Positions 1 through 5,102 of a stretch of 9,016 nucleotides of DNA are shown here, piece after piece. Position 1 is the first letter of the stretch, and every line of letters starts with the position of its first letter. Source of the stretch: Acidimicrobiaceae bacterium (GTDB lineage: Bacteria; Actinomycetota; Acidimicrobiia; Acidimicrobiales; Palsa-688); contig PMHU01000114.1 of the NCBI GenBank assembly GCA_003156795.1, positions 8,817-17,832 on the forward strand, written 5' to 3'. A model generated the notes under the pieces. That model made no database searches and had not been told where the DNA came from. It saw only the letters and a list, made by a program, of their open reading frames with translations. A program made the position numbers and the translations under genes.

Positions 1-942
1 CGCAACGGCATCTACATCATCGATCTCAACCAGACGCTCGAGCGTATCGACGCCGCGTACTCGTTCGTCCGTGACCTGGTCGCCGACAACGGGAGCATCC
101 TTTTCGTCGGTACCAAGAAGCAGACCCAGGATCCGATCGCTCGCTACGCCGCCGTGTGCGGCATGCCGTACATCAATGAGCGGTGGCTCGGCGGCATGCT
201 CACCAACTTCAACACCATCTCCGGCCGGGTCAAAAAGATGCAGGAATACGACCGGATGCGTGAGGCGGGCGACTTCGAGGCCATGCCGAAGAAGGAAGCG
301 CTCATCCTCAGTCGCGAGCTGGAGAAGCTGCATCGCAACCTCGGCGGCATCCGGAACATGACGAAGCTCCCCGATGCCGTATTCATCATCGACACCAAGA
401 AGGAGCACATCGCGGTAACCGAGGCCAACAAGCTCGGTATGCCGATCGTCGCGGTAGTCGACACCAACTGCGATCCCGACCTGATCGACTTCGTGATCCC
501 GGGCAATGACGACGCCATCCGGGCCGGGACCCTGATGTGCCGGGTCATTGCCGACGCCGTGGAGGAAGGCCGTTTCATAGCTTCTCGCCGAGCCGTCCGT
601 GCTGGTGCTCCCGCCGCGGCCGTCGAAGGCCCTCCGGTTCTGACCCCCGAGGAGGAGGCCCTACGCGCCGAGCAGCAGCGCGACGCTCGCCGCCAGGCTG
701 CGGCCGCCCAAGCGGAGCGAGAGCTTCGCCTGAGGGCCGCCAAGGACCAGGAGCCGCCAGCAGCCGACGAGGGCGTCGAAGGGGAGACCCCGCCCCTCGA
801 GGCCGAGGTCCCTGCCGGCGAGGTCCCTGCTGCCGAGGTCCCTGCTGCCGAGGTCCCAGCGGCCGAGGCTGAGGTCGCGGCCGTCGAGCCCGATGCCCCT
901 GCTGCTGAAGTCGTTGACGTCGAAACCAACACTGAGGAGTAG
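1..942 (+). CDS. rpsB: 30S ribosomal protein S2, 5'-truncated by window edge
   Basis: Structural protein of the small ribosomal subunit, needed for S1 docking and translation initiation. The frame is open from base 1 (RNGIYIIDL) to TAG at 940-942. By alignment from memory with E. coli S2, about 35 N-terminal codons lie upstream of the window. Seen S2 hallmarks are FVGTKKQ, RWLGGMLTNF, LPDAVFIID, KEHIAVTEA and VDTNCDPDLIDFVIPGNDDAIRA. The conserved core ends near base 591. A tail of about 116 residues follows (592-939): a charged Ala/Arg/Glu stretch likely to be helical or coiled-coil (about 643-753), then an acidic Ala/Pro/Val segment with EVPAA repeats. E. coli S2 is about 240 residues and lacks this tail. 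tsf follows after 9 bp, the usual rpsB-tsf pairing. Any promoter or S2 autoregulatory leader lies outside the window. Confidence 0.97.
   Translation, partial: RNGIYIIDLNQTLERIDAAYSFVRDLVADNGSILFVGTKKQTQDPIARYAAVCGMPYINERWLGGMLTNFNTISGRVKKMQEYDRMREAGDFEAMPKKEALILSRELEKLHRNLGGIRNMTKLPDAVFIIDTKKEHIAVTEANKLGMPIVAVVDTNCDPDLIDFVIPGNDDAIRAGTLMCRVIADAVEEGRFIASRRAVRAGAPAAAVEGPPVLTPEEEALRAEQQRDARRQAAAAQAERELRLRAAKDQEPPAADEGVEGETPPLEAEVPAGEVPAAEVPAAEVPAAEAEVAAVEPDAPAAEVVDVETNTEE
805..864 (+). repeat. four tandem 15-bp repeats in the rpsB tail
   Basis: Four in-register copies of a unit reading GAGGTCCCTGCTGCC start at 805, 820, 835 and 850. Copies 2 and 3 are identical; copies 1 and 4 differ at a few bases. 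They encode EVPAG-EVPAA-EVPAA-EVPAA, and degenerate copies continue to about 882. The unit length is a multiple of three, so copy-number change would leave the reading frame intact. Confidence 0.9.
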
Positions 943-951
943 AAGCAGGTC

Positions 952-1752
952 ATGGCAGAGTTCTCCGCCAAAGATGTAAAGGCCCTTCGCGACGCCACCG
1001 GGGCCGGGATGATGGACGCCAAGAGGGCGCTGGTGGAAAGCGACGGCGACTATCCTGCCGCCGTGGTGTGGCTTCGCGAGCGGGGCTTGGGCAAGGCCGC
1101 CGAGAGGTCGGGACGCGACAACACTGAAGGCGCCGTCGGAGTAGCAGTGGTCGGCGACGCGGCGGCCCTGGTGGAGCTCAAGTCGGAGACGGACTTCGTG
1201 GCCAAGTCGGCACCGTTCGTGAGCCTCGTCAACGAGCTGGCCCAGGCCGTCGCCGCCGAGGGCGAAGGAGCAGTGGACAGTCGCAAAGAGGCGATAGACG
1301 ACTTGAAGCTGACCCTCAAGGAGAACATCGAGGTCGGGCGCGTGGTCCGCTTCGTCGCCGACTCCGGCCACCTGCTGGACACCTACTTGCACGTCCAGAA
1401 TGGCCGTGGGGTCAATGGCATCCTGGTCGAGATCGAGGGTGGCACTCCCGAACTGGCCCACGACGTGGCCGTGCACATTGCCTTCGGCCGGCCGTCAGTC
1501 CTCAACCGCGAAGAGGTGTCGGCCGAGGATGTCGAGGCCGAGCGGGCGGCGCTCGAAGCCCAGACCCGCAACGAGGGAAAGCCCGAAGCGGCGGTCGCCA
1601 AGATCGTCGAAGGGAAGCTCAACGGCTGGTACAAGAGGGTTCCGGGCGGCGTCTTGGTTGAGCAGCCCTACGCCAAGGACGACAAGCAGAGCGTGGCCCA
1701 GATCGTGAGCAGCGCCAGGATCGTCCGTTTCGCCCAAGTAGTGGTCGGTTAG
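952..1752 (+). CDS. tsf: Translation elongation factor Ts
   Basis: Cytosolic nucleotide-exchange factor that releases GDP from EF-Tu. The 266-residue product has the N-terminal UBA-like region (about 3-40) with the EF-Ts signature LRDATGAGMMDAKRAL at 12-27. The EF-Tu contact motif TDFV is at 80-83 (ETDFVAKS). The C-terminal dimerisation region includes HIAFGRPSVLNREEV (about 175-189), EGKPEAAVAKIVEGKLNGWYK split over 208-228, and the VEQPYAKDDKQSV block at 236-248. Length is normal for the full two-subdomain form (E. coli about 283; short forms about 200). The ATG start lies 9 bp after the rpsB stop. A GAGGAG at 934-939, inside the last rpsB codons, sits 12 nt upstream as a distant SD, which suggests translation tied to rpsB. 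No truncation or odd residue is seen. Confidence 0.98.
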   Translation: MAEFSAKDVKALRDATGAGMMDAKRALVESDGDYPAAVVWLRERGLGKAAERSGRDNTEGAVGVAVVGDAAALVELKSETDFVAKSAPFVSLVNELAQAVAAEGEGAVDSRKEAIDDLKLTLKENIEVGRVVRFVADSGHLLDTYLHVQNGRGVNGILVEIEGGTPELAHDVAVHIAFGRPSVLNREEVSAEDVEAERAALEAQTRNEGKPEAAVAKIVEGKLNGWYKRVPGGVLVEQPYAKDDKQSVAQIVSSARIVRFAQVVVG

Positions 1753-1779
1753 CTCTCCGACCCAACGCGTCAGGGCTAG

Positions 1780-1848
1780 CCGGGTCGAGGCCCGGGTTCT
1801 CCGCGAGCCGTCGACCAGTTGGACCTCGGCGCAGACGACCCGGCCGAG
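1780..1848 (+). other. two GC-rich hairpins in the tsf-pyrH gap
   Basis: The 150-bp gap (1753-1902) holds two perfect short stems. The first is CCGGG 1780-1784 with CCCGG 1791-1795 (6-nt loop). The second is CTCGGC 1825-1830 with GCCGAG 1843-1848 (12-nt loop). Neither is followed by a run of T, so a classical intrinsic terminator is not supported. Stems this short arise easily in high-GC DNA, so any function, such as partial termination between tsf and pyrH, is inference. Confidence 0.35.
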
Positions 1849-1863
1849 CCCGCATCCCGGCCG

Positions 1864-1893
1864 CTGACGACGGCTATGGGCTCGCACTAGGCT
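1864..1893 (+). promoter_or_regulatory. candidate promoter for leaderless pyrH mRNA
   Basis: CTGACG at 1864-1869 matches 4 of 6 bases of the -35 consensus TTGACA. TAGGCT at 1888-1893 fits the actinobacterial TANNNT -10 pattern. The spacer is 18 bp. Transcription would be expected about 7-10 nt downstream of the -10, at about 1900-1903, which coincides with the pyrH GTG at 1903. There is no SD upstream of that GTG, so the picture fits a leaderless transcript. Both boxes are weak matches, and the assignment rests mainly on their position. Confidence 0.4.
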
Positions 1894-1902
1894 TGCTCTG
1901 CC

Positions 1903-2631
1903 GTGTCCCATCTGCCCCCGTGGAAGCGCGTGGTCCTGAAGCTGTCGGGAGAGGCGTTCGCCAGCGACGCAGCCGACGAGACCATCGACGGCGCCGTGGT
2001 CGAGAGGATCGCCAAAGAGCTGACCGAGGTCAGGGCCGACTTGGGGACCGAGATCGCAGTCGTTGTCGGCGGAGGAAATATCTGGCGTGGCGCCACCGGC
2101 TCCGCCACTGGCATGGACCGGGCGACCGCCGACTACATGGGCATGCTGGCCACGGTCATCAACGCGCTGGCCCTCCAAGACGCCCTCGAGCGCCAGGGCC
2201 AGCCGACTCGTGTCCAGACCGCCATAGGGATGTCGCAGATCGCCGAGCCGTACATCCGTTTGCGGGCCATCCGCCACCTGCAGAAGGGCCGGGTCGTGGT
2301 CTTCGCGGCCGGGACAGGTAATCCCTTCTTCACTACCGACACGGCCGGAGCTCTAAGGGCGGTCGAGATCGAGGCGGACGTCTTTTTCAAGGGGACCCAC
2401 GGTGGAGCGGACGGCGTGTACGACAGCGACCCCAGGACCAACCCCGATGCCCGACGCCTCGACGAGGTCAGCTTCGACGAAGTGATGTCGAAGGAACTTC
2501 GGGCCATGGATCTGACCGCCATCACCCTCTGCAAGGAGAACTCGCTCGCGGTCCGCGTGTTTTCGATCATGGAGCCAGGAAATCTGCGTCGCACACTCCA
2601 GGGGGATCAAATCGGTACGCTGATCCACTAA
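1903..2631 (+). CDS. pyrH: UMP kinase (uridylate kinase)
   Basis: Bacterial hexameric UMP kinase of the amino-acid-kinase fold; it phosphorylates UMP to UDP in cytosolic pyrimidine synthesis. The 242 residues match the usual ~240. Seen motifs are KLSGEAF (13-19, phosphate loop), GGGNIWRG (56-63), ATADYMGMLATVINALALQD (UMP side, about 74-93), GTGNPFFTTDTAG (137-149), DGVYDSDPR (170-178) and the C-terminal IGTLI. The GTG at 1903 is the first possible start, because the frame is closed by TAG at 1888-1890. A start at GTG 1930 would leave only three residues before KLSGEAF. No SD precedes 1903, which supports leaderless initiation. The stop overlaps the frr start by one base (TAATG). The family is usually activated by GTP and inhibited by UTP, but nothing in this window shows regulation. 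Confidence 0.98.
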   Translation: MSHLPPWKRVVLKLSGEAFASDAADETIDGAVVERIAKELTEVRADLGTEIAVVVGGGNIWRGATGSATGMDRATADYMGMLATVINALALQDALERQGQPTRVQTAIGMSQIAEPYIRLRAIRHLQKGRVVVFAAGTGNPFFTTDTAGALRAVEIEADVFFKGTHGGADGVYDSDPRTNPDARRLDEVSFDEVMSKELRAMDLTAITLCKENSLAVRVFSIMEPGNLRRTLQGDQIGTLIH

Positions 2632-3200
2632 TGGAGGAGGACAGCTATATCGGCGCGGTGCTGGAAGATTGCCGGTCCAAGATGGGCAAGGCCCTAGACC
2701 ACACCCGGAGCGAGTTCTCGACCATCCGGACCGGACGCGCCGCACCTGCTCTAGTCGAGACGCTCCGCGTCGACTTCTACGGAACCGAAGTCGAGATGCG
2801 AGAGGTTGCTGGGATCAAGGTTCCCGAAGCGAGGCTGATGGTCATAACTCCTTACGACAAAGGATCCTTGAAGGCCATCGAGAAGGCCATCTTGAACTCG
2901 GACCTGAGCATCAACCCCAGCAACGACGGGACCGTCATCCGACTATCGATCCCCCCGCTCACGGAGGAACGGCGCAAGGAGCTGGTGAAGGTGGCCCATC
3001 ACAAGGCCGAGGACGGGCGGGTCTCCGTCCGCAACCTGCGCCGGGGGGCCCGCAAGGATCTCGAGTCTCTGGAGAAGGATGGCGATATCTCCACCGACGA
3101 GCTCGACCGAGCCGAGAAGGAGCTCGAACGCGTCACTCACGAGTTCATCGCCGATATCGACCACGTACTTCAGCGCAAAGAGGAAGAACTTCTACCCTAA
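2631..3200 (+). CDS. frr: Ribosome recycling factor
   Basis: Cytosolic factor that, with EF-G, splits post-termination ribosomes. The 189 residues match the family (about 185). Diagnostic blocks are FSTIRTGRAAPALVE (29-43), the hinge-side VDFYGTEVEM (47-56), TPYDKGSLKAIEKAI (73-87), LSINPSNDGTVIRL (92-105), PPLTEERRKELVK (108-120) and EDGRVSVRNLRRGARKDL (127-144). The three-helix bundle ends with a charged helix up to ELLP. The ATG shares its A with the pyrH stop (TAATG at 2629-2633). The only purine-rich tract, GGGGGA near 2601, is about 25 nt away, so frr translation is probably coupled to pyrH. Two hairpins begin at the base after the stop. Confidence 0.98.
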   Translation: MEEDSYIGAVLEDCRSKMGKALDHTRSEFSTIRTGRAAPALVETLRVDFYGTEVEMREVAGIKVPEARLMVITPYDKGSLKAIEKAILNSDLSINPSNDGTVIRLSIPPLTEERRKELVKVAHHKAEDGRVSVRNLRRGARKDLESLEKDGDISTDELDRAEKELERVTHEFIADIDHVLQRKEEELLP

Positions 3201-3235
3201 GGACTCGCCGAGTCCCAAGCCCACTTGCCGGCTTG
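3201..3235 (+). promoter_or_regulatory. two contiguous hairpins just after the frr stop
   Basis: Hairpin 1 is GGACTC 3201-3206, loop GCC, GAGTCC 3210-3215. Hairpin 2 is CAAGCC 3216-3221, 8-nt loop, GGCTTG 3230-3235. Both stems are perfect 6-mers and they abut with no base between them. No T-tract follows, so a standard terminator is unlikely. mRNA stabilisation, processing or a mild transcription block between frr and cdsA are possible. The stems are seen; the role is inference. Confidence 0.4.
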
Positions 3236-3252
3236 TCGACGCAAACGCAACC

Positions 3253-3260
3253 GAGGAGGG
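3253..3260 (+). promoter_or_regulatory. strong Shine-Dalgarno ahead of a 28-codon ORF
   Basis: GAGGAGGG at 3253-3260 is the best anti-16S match I found in the window. It lies 5 nt before GTG 3266, an ideal spacing. It does not serve cdsA, whose own SD (AGAGAGG, 3324-3330) is 5 nt before ATG 3336. In the cdsA frame the 3267-3293 stretch is closed by three TGA codons (3267, 3279, 3291). Confidence 0.5.
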
Positions 3261-3265
3261 ACAAC

Positions 3266-3352
3266 GTGAGGGAGCTTGTGAGCGAACCAATGAGCACAGG
3301 GCGCCGCTCATGGGCACCCTCGAAGAGAGGACCCGATGAGCGAGCGCGGTGA
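3266..3352 (+). CDS. candidate 28-residue leader peptide overlapping the cdsA start
   Basis: Unrecognised small ORF: GTG 3266, 28 codons, TGA 3350-3352. The peptide starts MRELVSEPM and ends GPDERAR; it has six Arg and one Trp, no signal sequence and no membrane segment. It is behind an excellent SD at the right spacing. It reads across the cdsA SD and ends 17 nt inside cdsA in another frame, so its ribosomes would pass over the cdsA start. An inverted repeat, ATGAGC 3290-3295 with GCTCAT 3306-3311, lies within it. It may be an upstream ORF modulating cdsA, a chance ORF behind a purine tract, or the remnant of an older cdsA start displaced by a frameshift. I cannot separate these from one sequence. 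Confidence 0.3.
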   Translation: MRELVSEPMSTGRRSWAPSKRGPDERAR

Positions 3353-5021
3353 GCCCGGTGACCGCTCCCGAAGCCGCCAGGCGGCCGAAGGCGTTCGCAT
3401 AATCCGGGCCGAGGAAGCACAGGAAGCGCTCGAGAAGGGCGAGGCCGCGGGCCGGCGCCCCGATGACGAGTTGCGTTTCGGCGACGTCCCCCCGGCGCCG
3501 CCGGGCCCGAGACCCGCTCACCGTTTCCCGCTTCCCGATTCGATGGATCCAGCCGAAGCCGTGGAGTTGCCGCCCTTGGCGACCCCGCCGCGGTCGTCGA
3601 CCCCGCGAGGGCAACGGGGCCAGGAAGGGTGGGATTTCGGTGATCGGACAGCCGAGATCGAAGCACCGGACCCCCCGCCCGTCCCCGACCCGGGGCCGGT
3701 CAGCGGCGAAGAGAGCATCACCGTCACGGGAGGTGGCGCCGAGCTTCCGCACTGGACAGATCCGCCGACCGGCGACGTACCCCGCATCTTGCCTGACGAT
3801 GACTTCCGCGAGGTCCAGGGCGACGATGACTTGGAGGCCTGGCGGGCGCTTGGAGCGCGCGGCATCCGCTGGCGTGACGGAGAGGAAGACTGGGACGACG
3901 GAGACCAGATCGGGGATCTGGCCGGCGACGACGAGCCGGAAGGTGTCTTGGATCAGACTCGCTCGGAGCGGTCCGACCTGTACTCCTTCGACGAGGATTT
4001 TGAGCGCGTTACGTCGCGCACCGGGGATCAGCCCGTAGTCGCCGACTTCGACGATCTGCCCGTGCCGGAGCCGCCCGCTCCTAGGGAACGACCGACCCGA
4101 CCGGCCGTCGGCGCCCGTCACGCCCGTTCCGCGGCTCGGGCCGGCGACGCTCCCGCCCCGGGCCGCCGCCCGGGCAGACCCCAGACCCGAGGCACGAACG
4201 GAGGATCCATCGCGAGCGACGACATGGGTAGCCGGGTCGCAGTTGGCGTCGGCCTGATCCTCCTAGTAGTGATCGCGTACGCCATCGGTCCCAAGGCGCT
4301 GGTGGTACTGGTGGCCCTGATAGTCGTGGCCACCCTCGCTGAGTCCTATGGGATGCTCCAGAGAGCCGGCTTCCGCCCCGCAACCCTGCTAGGGCTGGTC
4401 ATCGCGCTCGGCCTCACGTTCGGTGCGTACTGGAGGGGTCTCGAGGCTCTGCCGTTGGCGGTCGTTCTGGTGTTCGCCGGCAGCATGATGTGGTACGTGC
4501 TGGGGATAGTCGAGGCCCGGCCGCTCGCGAACGTCGCGGTGACCATGATGGCTTTCGTGTGGATCGCGGTCCTTGCGTCCTACGCGCCGCTGATGCTGAG
4601 GTCCGCGCACGGCAAGGGGTTGTTCCTGGGCGCCGTGCTGGTTGCTATCGCGGCCGACATCGTCGCTTTCGTCGTGGGACGGTGGATCGGGAGCAGACCC
4701 ATGGCTCCGAACATCAGTCCCAACAAGACCGTCGAAGGTTTCTTGGGCGGCCTGGTCGGAGCCATTGTGGTGGGCGCCATCGTCGGCAAAGAGCTGACGC
4801 CTTGGGGCGGCATGAAGCACGGCCTGGTCCTCGGACTGATCGTCGGCTTGATCGCACCTCTGGGAGATCTGTTCGAGTCCATGGTCAAGCGCGACCTCGG
4901 GATCAAGGACACCGGCAGCATCCTGCCGGGCCACGGAGGACTCCTGGACCGCTTCGACTCCATCTTGCTGGCTCTGCCCGCTGCGTACTACGTGAGCAGC
5001 TATTTCGGCCTCATCCACTAA
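3336..5021 (+). CDS. cdsA: Phosphatidate cytidylyltransferase with long hydrophilic N-terminus
   Basis: Integral membrane CDP-diglyceride synthase: phosphatidate plus CTP gives CDP-diacylglycerol for phospholipid synthesis. The catalytic part is residues about 299-561, with eight or nine hydrophobic segments. It has DIVAFVVGRW (441-450), SPNKTVEGF (461-469) and a complete CdsA signature (S515, K518, R519, K524, D525, G527, P531, H533, G534, G535, D538, R539, D541). Family members are usually about 260-310 residues; this one is 561. Residues 1-247 are acidic and Pro-rich but hold Trp-containing blocks (LPHWTDPPTGDVP at 137-149; W169, W179 and W186 in the next). Residues 248-286 are strongly basic just before the first membrane segment, which by the positive-inside rule puts the N-terminus in the cytoplasm. 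ATG 3336 has AGAGAGG 5 nt upstream and is the first start after an in-frame TGA at 3291. The N-terminal function is unknown. Confidence 0.95.
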   Translation: MSERGEPGDRSRSRQAAEGVRIIRAEEAQEALEKGEAAGRRPDDELRFGDVPPAPPGPRPAHRFPLPDSMDPAEAVELPPLATPPRSSTPRGQRGQEGWDFGDRTAEIEAPDPPPVPDPGPVSGEESITVTGGGAELPHWTDPPTGDVPRILPDDDFREVQGDDDLEAWRALGARGIRWRDGEEDWDDGDQIGDLAGDDEPEGVLDQTRSERSDLYSFDEDFERVTSRTGDQPVVADFDDLPVPEPPAPRERPTRPAVGARHARSAARAGDAPAPGRRPGRPQTRGTNGGSIASDDMGSRVAVGVGLILLVVIAYAIGPKALVVLVALIVVATLAESYGMLQRAGFRPATLLGLVIALGLTFGAYWRGLEALPLAVVLVFAGSMMWYVLGIVEARPLANVAVTMMAFVWIAVLASYAPLMLRSAHGKGLFLGAVLVAIAADIVAFVVGRWIGSRPMAPNISPNKTVEGFLGGLVGAIVVGAIVGKELTPWGGMKHGLVLGLIVGLIAPLGDLFESMVKRDLGIKDTGSILPGHGGLLDRFDSILLALPAAYYVSSYFGLIH

Positions 5022-5032
5022 GGACTCGCCAC

Positions 5033-5078
5033 GAAACAACTTGGAACATGAACTTGGTCGAGCCCCCCAAGTTGCTTC
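5033..5078 (+). promoter_or_regulatory. long inverted repeat with an extra half-site upstream of dxr
   Basis: GAAACAACTTGG at 5033-5044 is the reverse complement of CCAAGTTGCTTC at 5067-5078 except for one A-C mismatch (11 of 12 pairs, core CAACTTGG/CCAAGTTG perfect). The 22-nt loop contains a second AACTTGG at 5051-5057, which could pair instead with CCAAGTT 5067-5073 across a 9-nt loop. The two hairpins exclude each other. No T-tract follows. It ends 12 nt before the dxr SD-like AGGTAGG (5091-5097). It could be an RNA switch or attenuator, or a protein-binding operator; the repeat is seen, the role is inference. Confidence 0.5.
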
Positions 5079-5092
5079 GGGAATGGCAATAG
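5048..5092 (+). CDS. candidate 14-residue leader peptide before dxr
   Basis: Very short ORF from ATG 5048 to TAG 5090-5092, encoding MNLVEPPKLLREWQ. The SD is poor (GGA at 5043-5045, only 2 nt away). The interest lies in its position: it begins in the loop of the inverted repeat, runs through the downstream arm, and its stop overlaps the dxr SD-like sequence 10 nt before the TTG start. Its three Leu codons are TTG, TTG and CTT, not the CTG/CTC that dominate nearby genes. An ORF this short can easily be chance. Confidence 0.2.
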   Translation: MNLVEPPKLLREWQ

Positions 5093-5102
5093 GTAGGCGT
5101 CG

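Noticed and set aside
144..1022. 292-residue minus-strand ORF with SAAGT-type repeats
   Set aside because: It lies antisense to the conserved rpsB and tsf. Its repeats are the complement of the EVPAA codons, and long antisense ORFs are expected in high-GC coding DNA.
1780..1800. Intrinsic terminator after tsf
   Set aside because: The stem is only 5 bp and no T-run follows.
1495..2277. 260-residue minus-strand ORF across the tsf-pyrH gap
   Set aside because: It is antisense to two clearly conserved genes and its translation resembles no family; treated as a shadow of GC-rich codons.
3310..3339. 9-codon ORF MGTLEERTR whose stop overlaps the cdsA start as ATGA
   Set aside because: No SD of its own and too short to evaluate. 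The 28-codon ORF in another frame has far better initiation signals. Noted only because the ATGA overlap is of the coupling type.
3266..3360. Possible frameshift joining the 28-codon ORF to cdsA
   Set aside because: Both ORFs have their own well-spaced SD, and the cdsA frame needs no upstream residues, so an indel is not required. Raw reads could still settle it.
3192..4121. 309-residue minus-strand ORF opposite frr end and the cdsA N-terminus
   Set aside because: No recognisable family and no plausible initiation signal. The plus-strand cdsA frame has a good SD and continues unbroken into a verified CdsA domain.
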